A stretch of 64,000 nucleotides of DNA, taken from Xanthostigma xanthostigma. Lineage: Eukaryota; Arthropoda; Insecta; Raphidioptera; Raphidiidae. Below are positions 45,540 through 56,180 of the stretch, one piece after another. Made by a program: the position numbers and the translations under genes. The number at the start of each line of letters is the position of its first letter. Within the stretch, counting starts at the first letter, position 1. The stretch spans positions 5,642,001 through 5,706,000 of the forward strand of contig OY754476.1 of the NCBI GenBank assembly GCA_963575645.1. The letters are read 5' to 3'. The notes beneath the pieces were generated by a model. It was not told where the DNA came from. It searched no databases and saw only the letters and a program-made list of their open reading frames with translations.

Positions 45540-45710
45540 CTTAGGGGGTATTCGGATCTAGAATTTTGAAAGTCATTTAGTGTTCTGCGTTTCGGTTCAG
45601 CTCAGTACCATTCTATGACAGACCGATTCGACTACCTGAAACTTTAAAATCATTTTTCTCAAAAGTTCTTTTTTTAACATGGTTGACATTGGTTGACATG
45701 ATATCTCAAG

Positions 45711-45942
45711 TTTTTTTTTTTTTTTAAATAGGCATATCCACATATATAGAGCATATGCACATATACAAGAGAATATCACTTGGGGGTGGCACTACCTCTT
45801 GGTATCTGGCCAGTATCATTAAATATCAAAGCTGGGTCTAAACGACAAACACAAAATATCCATGAGCAGAGGTGGGATTCGAACCCACGACAGTACGAAC
45901 CAAAGGTCAGCACGCCGACCATTACACCACGCTGCCCTCTTA
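45711..45942 (-). mobile_element. tRNA-derived SINE
   Basis: On the minus strand the head reads AGAGGGCAGCGTGGTGTAAT, then GGTCGG (box A) and GGGTTCGAATCCCACCTC (box B), about 75 nt. A body of ~135 bp (GTTTAGACCCAGCTTTGATA ...) and an A-run of ~15 follow. The flanking ACTTGAAATA and ACTTGAGATA look like a 10-bp target duplication. The anticodon arm does not pair, so this is not a functional tRNA. The 72-codon plus frame starting here is spurious. Confidence 0.85.
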
Positions 45943-46710
45943 TTTCAAGTTCTATGTAATCGATTTATTTCAAATTTTGTAACAACCTTCGATTTACAAC
46001 TTTTTGTCGCCCGTACCACTTATATAAATAAACGGCAAAAATATTTTATTTTTTTATCAAACTCGACAAAACGCCCATAGTGTATGCCTCTAGACCAGAT
46101 TACCCCCTTAAAAATGTATGTTCTTTAACCCTTTCATTCATTGTTACACTACTTCAAACTAATATATCTGTATTAATAGTAGTAATTACCAATTGTTCAT
46201 AATCTATATTTCTAAGTGTTTTATGTATTACGTGTACTTCTATTTATACTTTAAATAAATTGTCCGAGCCCCGAGAATATAAATCACTATATTTTTATTG
46301 GTTCATAAAAAAATTGAAAATTTTTCATCGTAATATATTTACAGTAGGTATAATACTAGAAAGCTTTGTATTATATGTTGCAGTTAGCAAACTACTAATC
46401 GAATTCTTTAGATAGTGTAATATGTATTTTTTGTCAACGAGTAAATTATGTGTTGATAATTATTTATTTTTTTAAAAGAATACTTGAAATGAACAACTGA
46501 AAGATCTCTGTAGTGTGTTTTTTGTACATTTTATCGAATGTATTGTTTACGAAATGCTTTCAGTTATGAGTAAAAGTTCTAGGTTAATATTCAGGTAGCG
46601 TATTCGTTGGCCGTTAGAAGTTCGTAAATCGTCAACGTATTAGTCTCATGTATCGACGATTTACAAGCTAACATTTTTATACCCCTAACATGCGTCGTAA
46701 TTATATCTAT
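45943..46710. other. PCGF3 intron 2, no feature
   Basis: AT-rich, nothing delimited. Confidence 0.5.
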
Positions 46711-46848
46711 GTTACGGTTAATACAAGAAAGTAGTTAATTCGCGAATTAATCGGCTAATTACCCGAATTAACCAATCCTTGACGTTGGTTAATTCGGGTA
46801 TTAGCCGGTTAATTCGCGAATAAACTACTTTCTTGTATTAACCGTAAC
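46711..46848. mobile_element. 138-bp hairpin MITE
   Basis: Arms of ~66 bp (GTTACGGTTAATACAAGAAA, GTTAATTCGCGAATTAA) are almost perfectly inverted around CAATCCTTGACG. ATCTAT lies on both sides and may be the target duplication. Confidence 0.8.
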
Positions 46849-46869
46849 ATCTATATAAATTGTAAGACT

Positions 46870-47005
46870 GAACAACAAAAAAATAATAATAGAGTTTAAA
46901 GAAACTAAAACAACACACTTTTATTATGAACAAAAAAATTGCAAAAATATTTGACAACAAAATTAGCTTTAATGTAAAAAAAGCGTGGGGTGCTCTCTGC
47001 TTAAA
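46870..47005. repeat. Diverged half of the GCGTGGGGC palindrome family
   Basis: TAGAGTTTAAAGAAACTAAA ... AAAAAAGCGTGGGGTGCTC follows the order of the left arm at 24816-24950 with many changes. The right arm is absent. Confidence 0.45.
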
Positions 47006-47162
47006 TTTTCATAATGACTACAGTTACAAATAGCTAGTATTGAAAAATTTACTAATATCAAGCACCTAACGCTTTGTATTAGTGTTGTTTCATTTTTTCA
47101 AACTAATTTTTTAATACAATTTGGAAATGTTCCGATTAACTCTTTTTTTTTTTTGAAAATAG

Positions 47163-47455
47163 ACGAAGATAAGCGTGAGCGTGAATTTTATCGGGCTCGC
47201 GGATTGCAGTGTCCAAAAGACATACCTTTGGCTAATTCGGTCGATGCTGATGAAGAGAAAAATGCCGCCGATGCGCATGCCGAAGCTGATTATCATAGAC
47301 ACGATGAACAAGTTAGCGTATGCCTTGAATGTATTAGTCCTAATTTAAAAACTTTAAAAAGACGTTTTATACGGTGTTCAGCGCAAGCGACTATTATGCA
47401 TCTTAAAAAATTTGTTGCCAAAAAGGTATTGAATGGAGTGGAAAAATATAAAGAT
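47163..47455 (+). CDS. Pcgf3: PCGF3 exon 3: linker and start of RAWUL
   Basis: Acceptor TTTTTTTTGAAAATAG. The first two bases complete an N codon, then EDKREREFYRARGLQCPKDI and the acidic DADEEKNAADAHAEADYHRH linker, followed by DEQVSVCLECISPNLKTLKR and FIRCSAQATIMHLKKFVAKK of the RAWUL (ubiquitin-like) domain that binds partner PRC1 subunits in this family. Ends GAT|GTAAGT in phase 0. The conceptual frame extending to 47668 runs into the intron. Confidence 0.97.
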
Positions 47456-47613
47456 GTAAGTGCTTTTTTAAATTTTTTTCTTCTAATCTACGTAATTGTT
47501 ATTAATCAATTCTTGATGGAACATACCTATATTATCGATTATCATTTAGAAGCTGTACGTCTCCTTAATCCAACCCTGCCCATTAGTAGCATGTTCTCAA
47601 CTTTGGTCTATAC
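47456..47613. other. PCGF3 intron 3, proximal part
   Basis: Short unique intron sequence before a series of nested elements. Confidence 0.6.
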
Positions 47614-47793
47614 CAGGCCGGATCCGGCCCGCAGCGCAATTTTGTCCGGCCCGCGAAGCATTTTATAAATTTTAGAAAAATAGTAAAATGCGGAAATAGA
47701 ATGTGGGGACCTTTTTTTTTATCAGCCATACGGCCCTCGGTCAAATTTTCATCAGCTATGTGGCCCAGCGATCAAAAGATTTGCCCGCCCCTG
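47614..47793. mobile_element. Short hAT element
   Basis: CAGGCCGGATCCGGCCCG and TTTGCCCGCCCCTG ends with GTCTATAC / GTCTATGC on either side. Related in its ends to 27174-27462. Confidence 0.75.
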
Positions 47794-47801
47794 GTCTATG
47801 C

Positions 47802-48033
47802 CAATGTTTTTCAATCTTTTTTATGGCGCGACCCCCTTAGTATGAAAAAATATTTTGGGACCCCCTACCCTCCGCTGTTCCTAACCAGTATGTATTTTTT
47901 TAAATGTTGTTAATTTATATTAGTCTACAATAAATGTCCTTTAATCAACATTTTCCTAATAAAAATATTTTTTTGAACTTTGTTTTTTTTTACTGAGGCT
48001 TTGCGACCCCCCAGGGGGTCGCGCTCCACACTG
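47802..48033. mobile_element. Second hAT element, side by side with the first
   Basis: Ends CAATGTTTTTCAATC and GCGCTCCACACTG with GCGACCCCC / GGGGGTCGC blocks. Left flank GTCTATGC is shared with the previous element, right flank GTCTATAC (48034-48041). Three copies of one target word around two elements imply two successive insertions at the same site. Confidence 0.7.
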
Positions 48034-48113
48034 GTCTATACTATATCGCTGGGTGAATGCAGAAGTATCTTAAGTCCAAAATGTGCTGTTTTGAGTTTTA
48101 TATATCTACCTAT

Positions 48114-48879
48114 ACAGGGTGTCCCATTAAGAATGGGACATAGAATAACCGCAGATTCTCCAATTCAAAATAAAACGATTAAGCGAAATATGCTTAGATA
48201 AAATGTTACTCGCTCTACCAGTGGCGTACGGCAGGAGTAAGTAGTGCTTGTACCCCTTCTAAATGTTACGCCGCTGTCTAAATTTTAATTTTGACTATAA
48301 TTTTAATTTTTTTGATATTTTCTAAGTCAATAATGTACACTTGTTAGTTTGTTGTAAAGTCATTGGTTTTCGAGATATTCGCAGTTCAAGATAGATAGAC
48401 ATGTACTTTTTATTTGTATTATTATTAATAATATTCATTTTTACAATTTTGTCTTAAAAAAACTGCGAATATCTCGAAAACCAATGACTTTACAACAAAC
48501 TAACAAGTGTACATTATTGACTTAGAAAATATAAAAAAAATTAAAATTATAGTCAAAATTAAAATTTAGACAGCGGCGTAACATTTAGAAGGGGTACAAG
48601 CATTACTTACTCCTGCCGTACGCCACTGGTAGAGCGTACTGAACTAATTTTTTTATTGTTAGGTGCATTTTATGATATTTAACAAGTATGCCGATTTGAG
48701 TAAAATTATACGGTGTATAAAAAAATTATGGCCATTAATAATTTTTCAGTTTTCAACTTCAACACCCCGTATTTCGGAAACGAATAACATTTTATCTAAG
48801 CATATTTCGCTTAATCGTTTTATTTTGAATTGGAGAATCTGCGGTTGTTCTATGTCCCATTCTTATTGGGACACCCTGT
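48114..48879. mobile_element. Nested palindrome, middle layer
   Basis: ACAGGGTGTCCCATTAAGAA and its complement, each followed by ~85 bp of matching sequence (GCAGATTCTCCAATTCAAAA, TAAGCGAAATATGCTTAG). Ends of the ACAGGGTGTCCC type are common in arthropod repeats. Confidence 0.8.
48219..48628. mobile_element. Nested palindrome, inner layer (hAT-like ends)
   Basis: CAGTGGCGTACGGCAGGAG ends and arms of ~190 bp meet near 48425. The 8 bp just outside (CGCTCTAC and GTAGAGCG) are inverted rather than direct copies, so this is not a simple hAT insertion with a target duplication. Confidence 0.75.
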
Positions 48880-49048
48880 AGATATATTTTTAAGCATCTT
48901 TCAATGCAGAATCTCGTGTTTGGCCAAAATATGGTAAAATAGATTTTAGTATACAATATTTTTTGAGATTATGCATTGAAATATGCTTAAAAACATATCT
49001 ATAAGTATATTTTGGACTTAAGATACTTCTGCATTCGCCCAGCGATAT

Positions 49049-49571
49049 GAGAATTTTATTGAAGGTCCTCTGCACAAGGGTCGACTGTTTCGTAACCTAA
49101 GTTTCAAACCAGTTCATGGTGCAGCTATTGTGCAGTTGGCTTGCAATCGATTGAGATTCTTTGTCCGCACACTTGAAAGATAGTTGACCTGACATTACAA
49201 AAGAAGAATTTCGTAACAACATGCAACCGTGCAACTGAAATTGCTTCTCGACCTGCAAACACGGTCGCACTTGACCGGTCCGAAAGTAATTTCAAATCGG
49301 TCGTGTTTCAGTCGATCCATGGCGGCTTCCCATTCTCAGACGTAAAAAAGGTCACAGAACGATCGCATCCGATTTGAAACACAAATTGAAAATTGCAAAA
49401 CAGTCGGACCCGTGTGCGGAGGGCCTAAGATTTTAAATTAAATATTAAACTGAGTTTAACACGTTCGCTGCCAACAACGAGTTATCTCGTAGGTCGAAGT
49501 TTGTGTTCAGGCGCCAGCTAGGAGTTAATTCGTGGAACGTTTTTGTTTTACCTACGTCACATACTCGTAGT
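49049..49571. other. PCGF3 intron 3, no feature
   Basis: No exon; some moderately GC-rich sequence without a recognisable repeat. Confidence 0.5.
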
Positions 49572-50348
49572 TAGGGAATGCAATACCGCGATCCCGCATA
49601 CATTTTGCGGGACTAATTTTCGTCGAAAATTTTACGGGATTACAGAGAAGCGTGGTTCGACGCGCGACAGCTCGTGGACTGACATTCGAGCGATATTATA
49701 TAGGCGCTAATCGTGAGCTTACAAAATTAGAAAAACAGTTTTTCAAACAAATAAGTCACAATTCAAAAATTTCTAACTTTATATCTGATAGTTCAATTTC
49801 CTGGCATTTTATTCCGCCTCGCGCACCCCACTTCGGTGGTTTGTGGGACGCGGCTGTAAAGAGTTGTATAAGTATCATTTACGTCGAGTTACGTTTGAAG
49901 AAATGTCCTAAATAAAATTGAAGCTTGTTTGAATTCGCAACCCATAACTCCAATATCCGATAATCCCTCTGACTTGAACGCCTTAACTCCAGGTCATTTT
50001 CTTATGGGCGACTCACCCAGCGCCCTTTTAGCGCCAAATCTTGCAGAACTCAAAGAAAACCGGCTGTGCCTATAGCAGCGTATACAGCAACATTTTTTAG
50101 TCAATTTATGTCTTAGTCTTTACGTCTAAAAGTATTAATAAACCGTTTAATATGTATAAAAAAACTTGTTTAATATAGGTTAAAATTAAAACCATGAAAA
50201 CGAGGTCTATAAAGTCTTTATTACGATTGAATTGAGAAGTCTAAGTTCACCCTGCTGGATCCCGCAAATACCTGGATCCAGCGGGACTAAGATGGTTCAG
50301 TCCCGCAAAAACTGGGATTGAAATTATCTTGCGGGATTGCATTCCCTA
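49572..50348. mobile_element. hAT-like element carrying BEL/Pao integrase sequence
   Basis: Ends TAGGGAATGCAATACCGCGA and TGCGGGATTGCATTCCCTA are inverted. Several ATCCCGCA / TGCGGGA words lie just inside both ends. Flanks are CTCGTAGT / CTCATAGT (8 bp, one mismatch). The interior from about 49655 to 50070 is not hAT sequence but a broken piece of a BEL/Pao retrotransposon integrase. Either a nested insertion that lost its own ends or a captured fragment. Confidence 0.7.
49655..50070 (+). pseudogene. BEL/Pao integrase C-terminal fragment, broken
   Basis: Shows IGANRELTKLEKQF and SWHFIPPRAPHFGGLWDAAV, the hallmark end of the BEL/Pao integrase core and the segment after it. Further downstream, in a different frame, lies SDLNALTPGHFLMGDSP, another fixed block of that family. 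At least one frameshift and a stop separate the blocks, and a stop precedes the C-terminal block. The catalytic aspartates upstream, RT and LTRs are absent. It cannot encode an active enzyme. Confidence 0.85.
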
Positions 50349-50628
50349 CTCATAGTTGTCGCTGTTATAAAATATTTTATCGCAAAAACCGACTACGATT
50401 TAACTCGTATAATTAATAAAGCCATTTTATTTTTCAATTATTTAAAATTCGTTGGCGTGGTGGAATCGTTTTTGAAAATGTTGCTCGGCAGCGAACGTGT
50501 TAAAATTTTAAACTTCGCATGTTATTTAATTTTGAGCAACTGACGAACAATCTTCAAGTAACAATTAATCGTTAGTGATATTTTTTATTTATGTATTGTG
50601 ATATTATTTTTATATGAATATATTTTAG
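50349..50628. other. PCGF3 intron 3, distal part
   Basis: AT-rich intron leading to the last exon; nothing recognised. Confidence 0.55.
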
Positions 50629-50754
<126 letters not shown>

Positions 50755-51147
50755 CACTTCGTTTTTTGTAAATATTTTTTTTTCTATTATTTTAATTGTG
50801 TAAATTTTGAAATTTTATTTATTCGTGCTTGCCTATATTTCTGACTGACAAAATAGAATTCTAACTTTACAAAACCAAGAATGAAAATTTATAGAAAAGA
50901 TATTTATATGTAACATTGTAATTATTTACACTGTGCTTGTTTTGCAAACACCTGTACAAAAAAATATAATATGTCTTCTAATTGTAACTTGTACTTATCC
51001 ACCATTCGGTGGACTTTTTGATAATTTAATATAATATTTAAAGCTGAGGTTACATTCGGAGAGTTTACTGGCGGAAAATTACTGACCGACAGTAACGCGT
51101 CTACGTAAATGAAACGAACTTGCTACTCGACGGCAAGCGGAGACTAA
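50755..51147. other. PCGF3 3' region
   Basis: Likely 3' UTR followed by unassigned DNA. No canonical poly(A) hexamer seen, so the transcript end is uncertain. Confidence 0.45.
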
Positions 51148-51524
51148 AGATCGCTGCATAAGAGGCTGATTTTGCCGCTAGATTCCTTCCTAAATTTGAC
51201 TGCTAGGCTTCAAGCGTGCTATGGTGCTGGATTTCATGATGGCTTTATGTATTCGCTTCACACGATGCGTATTTGAAATTGGTTTGATGCGCGCATAGTG
51301 ACAGTCCGAATGTTAACAAAAGTGGACTTTATTGTGTCTGAACAGAACACACACTACGACGCCATGTTTATTCGTGGGCGTTACCCATATCGCCCACGTG
51401 TCAAGAAACTGTTTTCTGATTGGTTCTTGTTCAAAACAAGCAGCGAAATAAGCACGAAAAATAGTCCTGGTTCTAATTTTGAAATTCACGCACGTTAGTC
51501 ACAGCGACGTCATTTCCATCGGGG

Positions 51525-51910
51525 GGCCATTCAAGTAATACGTAAGCAGAATTTTAGTAATTTTTGACACCCCCTCCCCCTTGTCCCCAAATGCAAGCAA
51601 AGCTCTTCCCCTTCCCCCTATGCTTACGTAAACATTGTTATATATTTTTTTTCGATAAATAAAATTATCGTCCAATTTTTCAGACAATTATATTAACAAA
51701 AATAATAAAATAAAATTGGTCGATAATTTTATTTATTGAAGAGTTCTTCTAAACAGACGTTAATCAAAGATTTTTTTTAATCTGTTCAAGTTTCTTTATT
51801 GTTATAAATAAATATTGTTGACGTCATCGCCATCTAGACCTCCCCCCGTCCCCCATGTCATCAAAAAGACCCCATCCCCCCTTTGGTGCTTACGTAATAC
51901 TCAAATGGCC
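51525..51910. mobile_element. Nested TIR element (GGCCATTCAAG ends)
   Basis: GGCCATTCAAGTAATACGTA and the complement of TACGTAATACTCAAATGGCC pair. C-rich CCCCCTCCCCC runs occur on both sides of a Penelope-like insertion. Confidence 0.75.
51650..51775. mobile_element. Penelope-like remnant, truncated inverted arms
   Basis: TAAATAAAATTATCG ... AATTGGTCGATAATTTTATT followed by AGACGTTAATCAAAGA, the outer parts of the element at 8489-8928 without its middle. Confidence 0.6.
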
Positions 51911-51981
51911 TTGGGCAGCCAGCACAAATCAAAGTAGATATTTCAGAGGCAAAACCACCCTTGTATGCAGCGACCTTAATA

Positions 51982-52495
51982 CAGTAGAGACGCGATAATC
52001 CGGACTAATTAAAACACAGCTGATCCGGATTATCAAAATGTCCGGATTACTGGATGTAATTTTAATTATCAAGAAAACAAACTAAAATGCTCATATTTTG
52101 CGGCTAACTGTTTATTTGAGGCTCCCTTTTTTAATTTGTCAAGAATTTCGTTTTTTACTTGCAGTGATAAAGTAACGTGTGATCGTTTACGCGGCGCCAT
52201 AGTGCGTTCTCTATGTATTTCTATCTGAGTTTGACAACGACTACATACATACTAAAACCACCTAACTTCTCTCACTTCTCCGGCAACAAATATGTATGTA
52301 ACTGTTTGTAACACACCGCCGGCCAATAGTGTTGACGCAAATAGTGCCGGTACAGCTACTCAATAACTAATGATCATGATCCGGATTACTGAAACTGGAA
52401 AAATCCGGACTACAATGTACATAATACTATCAAACGACTGTCCGAATTACCAAAGAATCCGGATTATGAAGGTTCGGATTAACGCGTCTCTACTG
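51982..52495 (-). mobile_element. Tigger/pogo deletion derivative, 514 bp, copy 2
   Basis: Reverse orientation of 36389-36902, the same length and nearly identical, flanked by TA. It sits 5 bp from the end of the PIF-type element at 51148. Confidence 0.92.
52069..52200 (-). pseudogene. Tigger/pogo transposase N-terminal stub, copy 2
   Basis: Same 43-codon MAPRKRSHVTLSLQVKNEIL stub as at 36684, in minus orientation and equally cut off after the first helix-turn-helix. Confidence 0.78.
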
Positions 52496-52802
52496 TATTG
52501 AAGTACCGACTAGCTTAGCAGAAAACTCTTCAAATTGAGCTTGTGACACCTTTATTTATTAAATTCTCACATTGCGATTTGACAACTGTCAACACTTCAT
52601 AATTATTATCAAGTGTTGAATTTTGTCGCGCCGCGCTGCTGTCGCCTTACTCTTGTGAGAACTGCTACGTTTGAAAACGTGTAAATTTTGTCATGTCGCA
52701 TCGCGTCAGCATGTGAGAAATTGCAACCAACTTTTCATAGTCACAAAATGTAATTAATTTTTATGGCGTTTTCGGCATCGAGAACTGCGCCGGGGCAGAG
52801 AT
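52496..52802. other. Non-coding stretch
   Basis: No feature recognised. Confidence 0.5.
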
Positions 52803-52876
52803 CAAGCCGAATAGGTTACTATTGGTTAAATAAACAATAAACAAATTTCTTTAACCAATAGTAACCCATTCGGCCT
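52803..52876. repeat. 74-bp hairpin
   Basis: GCCGAATAGGTTACTATTGG and its near-complement flank a short AT-rich loop (AAATAAACAATAAAC). Confidence 0.7.
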
Positions 52877-53150
52877 GACCTAATAAATTTTCTTGTCAGT
52901 CTTGCAGATGTATTTAATACGCTTTGTTGATATATTCATATTAACAAATATAAAATATTAAGATGAATCACCTCCATATAAAATAAGTGTTGATAATAAT
53001 TAGTAAAGAAGCAGATTCAAACACATTCTGTAATTGAAATATTTAACATCTGAAGATGCATATTATTAAAAGAAAGTTCAATACATTTTTCATGTATTTG
53101 AATTTATTTCTTTATTTAATAAATATAAATTAGTTTTCCATCATTGAGCA

Positions 53151-53697
53151 CAAGGCCGTAGCCAGGGTTATAACTAGTGTTGGGCATAATCGATATATTT
53201 CAATAATCGAATGAAACGAAATAATCGGTTTTTATAATCGAATGATCATTCGAATTATCGATTATGAATGATGCGCACCGCGTCACTGCATTATTCAACT
53301 ATAAGTTAACCTTAACACTGAGTACAACAAAGTATGTACAATCGAAACACCCCCACTCTCCAGTGCTAGCAAAGACTTCCCATCCCAGTGCATGTAGATG
53401 CAGAAACCGAATGATATATCACAATATAATCGACAGTCTACATAGCATATGTGTCGGGATTAATATTCATTTCATATTTCATAATCGAATGATCGATTAT
53501 TTGGCCATAATCGAAATATTTCGATTATATCATTCAAAATCGCCCAACACTAGTTATAACATCATAACCAGCCCCTCCCCCGAAATGTTTACCGGAAAAA
53601 ATGTCTACCTACAAAATTTTTAAAATGACGAAACCCGGGAAATTAGGTTATGATGGCCAAACCCCCGCCCCACAGTTTTTTTTGTGCTACGGCCTTA
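53151..53697. mobile_element. Outer hAT element
   Basis: CAAGGCCGTAGCCAGG and GTGCTACGGCCTTA ends with ATTGAGCA / ATTGAATA flanks. Most of its interior is a second hAT insertion. Confidence 0.7.
53176..53552. mobile_element. Nested hAT element rich in ATAATCGA words
   Basis: TAGTGTTGGGCATAATCG and CGCCCAACACTA ends with a perfect 8-bp duplication, GTTATAAC (53168-53175, 53553-53560). The subterminal regions contain many AATCGA(A/T)T words in both orientations, as expected for transposase binding sites. Confidence 0.85.
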
Positions 53698-54596
53698 ATT
53701 GAATAGAGGGAATTGAGCTGTAAGACTGCCAATTTTTTTATTGAGGTCCGTTTGTATAGATCTGAACAAAATAGTTAAAAGCCGGAAAAAAAATAGCTTT
53801 AAAAAACAAATTATTGCATGTCTTTATTTCTTATTCAGGTAAACATTTGGTATATTTAAAATAAGGCTTATGCAATTTTCATATCAAAAGTTGAAATTCA
53901 TGGGCCATGATACAAATAAAAAATAAAAGTTTTGTAACAAAAATTTAATAAAGTTGTGTATATAGATTTTAATATAAGAATATTTTTTAGGTACGTAATA
54001 AATCTTTTGTTTTTAGTAGGATGTAAAATAGAAATGTACAAATAAATATTTAATTTAAAGTCAGTAAGCATGGTGATGGATCGGACCGATGCTTCAACAG
54101 AGTACATTTTTTATTTAATATTTGGATGTATAGTTCATATAAATTTATAAAAATAAGTTAACATTGTACAAATATTAAAAAGTTCATTCACTTCAGCAGT
54201 AAGTTAACACCAATGTTATTTCAACGCAGGATAATAAATTTTCTTACAGAAGTTAGGCCACATGAACACCGTTGATTAATTTTTTTTTTTAATTAAAACA
54301 GTTTTTTTATCAGACGCAACATCCATTTTGAGATCTGTAACGTGAAATGGGGCCATCCCGCATTTTCTTTAATACTCATATCTAACCTAGAATAATGCTC
54401 ACTGAGAAAACAATTGAAAATCGTTAGTAACAGCGCAATTAAAAAGTGTGCTTAACTTAACGTAATCAATTTCTAGCCAATAACATAAGCTTTGCGAAAA
54501 TGTAAAGTAAAATAACTGTGTATAAAAAAACGCAGAAACGGAACGAAAGAATACCGTATTTCTGAACCTCGTTGACTGCATCATATTTTACCGTTT
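53698..54596. other. Non-coding stretch
   Basis: AT-rich; no exon or bounded repeat recognised. Confidence 0.5.
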
Positions 54597-54867
54597 AGCT
54601 ACGTTTATACTAGAGATTTATTTCATGATAGAAATCTCAACCATCGAAGATATTTTTCTTGTTGTGTTTATACTATGACATAAATGTGAATAAATAAATT
54701 GCTTGACAGTCTGGTTGAGAAAAAATGTCGATATAAGTGTAGCATTGTGTTTAGACCAGAGGTAGAGAAATATGTGGACACTTTACTCTCCACATGTCCA
54801 CAGTTTTGATCATCATGCCTTGCACTAAACGCCAGACGGCTGCAATAATAATTTTATTATTGCATGA

Positions 54868-55137
54868 AAAAAAAGAAAGAAAAGGAAAGTTTGGGTGCGA
54901 AATTGGTTGTTGAGAAGAAGTGCCCTAGGAGCTTACTCACAGTTATGCAGTGAATTTAAAATTGAAGACCCAATACAATTACAAAATTTTGCAAAAATGT
55001 CTTCAACGGATCTCGACGAATTAGTAAATCTAGTTGGACCATTGATTCAACTTCAGTACGGGTCAACTCTTTTTTTTCTGACATTAAGTTCATGTATTTG
55101 CATACATACAATCACAAAATATCTCGAGAGATCCTAG
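54868..55137 (+). pseudogene. PIF/Harbinger nuclease, N-terminal fragment
   Basis: Open frame of 89 codons without a clear start: KKRKVWVRNWLLRRSALGAY then SQLCSEFKIEDPIQLQNFAK and MSSTDLDELVNLVGPLIQ. This is the conserved N-terminal region before the DDE core of Harbinger/HARBI1-like nucleases (R-x-x-x-W-V-R-x-W-L-x-x-R-x-x-x-G-A-Y ... F-x-x-M-S-x-x-D-[FL]-x-x-L). After that it leaves homology and stops. The catalytic domain is absent. Confidence 0.8.
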
Positions 55138-55249
55138 AAAAAGTAGACGGCCGTTCAACTTTTGATATTTATGTCTGAGACTAATTGATTCTTGTTTCAG
55201 CAGCGTTTACATTTACTACATTTTATGTCATATCTCAGCTTTGTGAATA

Positions 55250-55383
55250 AGGCCTAGCACACATGAAGAGCGTTCAACGCGCGTTGGCCCAACGCGCGTT
55301 TACAACTTATATACAATTGTATAGAAACTGTAAACGCGCGTTGGGCTAACGCGCGTTTAACGCCTCTCATATAAACTAGGCCT
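55250..55383. mobile_element. MITE C, copy with central deletion
   Basis: Both ends match 62324-62518, but only one of the two TATACAATTGTATAG stems remains. TA lies on each side. It is inside the Harbinger derivative. Confidence 0.82.
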
Positions 55384-55532
55384 TAATCTCCGATAGCTTA
55401 TATCAGCAAGGTTTACACTTAAATATACTTATTACAGAGAGAAATGTAGAGAAATAAATTTCTAGTATAAACGTAGCTTTACACATTACAGAGAGAAGTG
55501 TAGGGAAATAAATCTCTAGTATAAACGTAGCT

Positions 55533-56180
55533 TTTGACAGGAGTCACAATGCGTCATATCAGACGCGTAAAGTTTCTGTTCTGAGCGAGGGCGTCATTTG
55601 ATTGAGTTAATAAGTTGATCTCTTTTGGGTGTAGCTTCGAAATCGGGTATTACTTGAAATAAAGCGACGAAAGACTTAAGCAGCAATACATTTAATATTT
55701 CTTAATATGCAACTGCGCAGTGAATGAACACGCTTTATTGCAACAAATTATTTATTGCACTTACAACTAAAGGTTCTATATTTTCTAAACAAAAAATGTG
55801 CAATATAAAAAGTCACTTTTAGATGTTTAACAAAGAAAACCTACAAATATTGAGAATACCAATTTATTGTTATACAAATATGTAATAATCAATAATGAAA
55901 TTAATCTATAATACTAGATTAATGGCATGAAATGTTTCTAAAATAGCAAACTGATAGTTTGCTGTGTTAATATGTGACTTTATAGACAATTTTTTTGAAT
56001 GACTACAGTATAATGTAGTGTAAACTAATTTTGTAAACAATTTATAATTTATATTATTTTTAATATATGCGTCCCGTAACATTAATTTTTTACGCGACAT
56101 TAAAGACAGAAGCGGACTAAGGTTGATTTGAGCTCCAGGCAGAAAATTATTTAATCCCCCCCTCCCTTTAAAGAAACATA
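55533..56180. other. Non-coding stretch
   Basis: No feature recognised. Confidence 0.5.

Larger units (their letters stand above)
48043..49048. mobile_element. Three-layer nested palindrome, outer layer
   Basis: Outer inverted ends ATATCGCTGGGTGAATGCAG and TAAGTCCAAAAT pair with TGCATTCGCCCAGCGATAT and ATTTTGGACTTA. Between them sit a second inverted unit (48114-48879) and a third (48219-48628). There is no coding capacity; the frames seen are artefacts. Confidence 0.8.
51148..51976. mobile_element. PIF/Harbinger-type TIR element with two nested layers
   Basis: Ends AGATCGCTGCATAAGAGG and the complement of CCTTGTATGCAGCGACCT are inverted and flanked by TAA on both sides. Contains a smaller TIR element (51525-51910), which contains a Penelope-like scrap (51650-51775). 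No transposase. Confidence 0.65.
54597..55532 (+). mobile_element. PIF/Harbinger deletion derivative
   Basis: Ends AGCTACGTTTATACTAGAG and the complement of CTCTAGTATAAACGTAGCT, with TTT on both sides as a 3-bp target. It contains the N-terminal part of the nuclease and a nested MITE C. The right TIR is partly duplicated (a second CTAGTATAAACGTAGCT at about 55458). Confidence 0.8.

Noticed and set aside
45862-45936. tRNA gene on the minus strand
   Set aside because: Boxes A and B are good, but the anticodon stem does not pair and an A-tailed body with a target duplication follows, so it is a SINE head.
47153-47668. 171-codon ORF as a separate gene
   Set aside because: 47163-47455 is PCGF3 exon 3; the rest is intron read-through into a hAT element.
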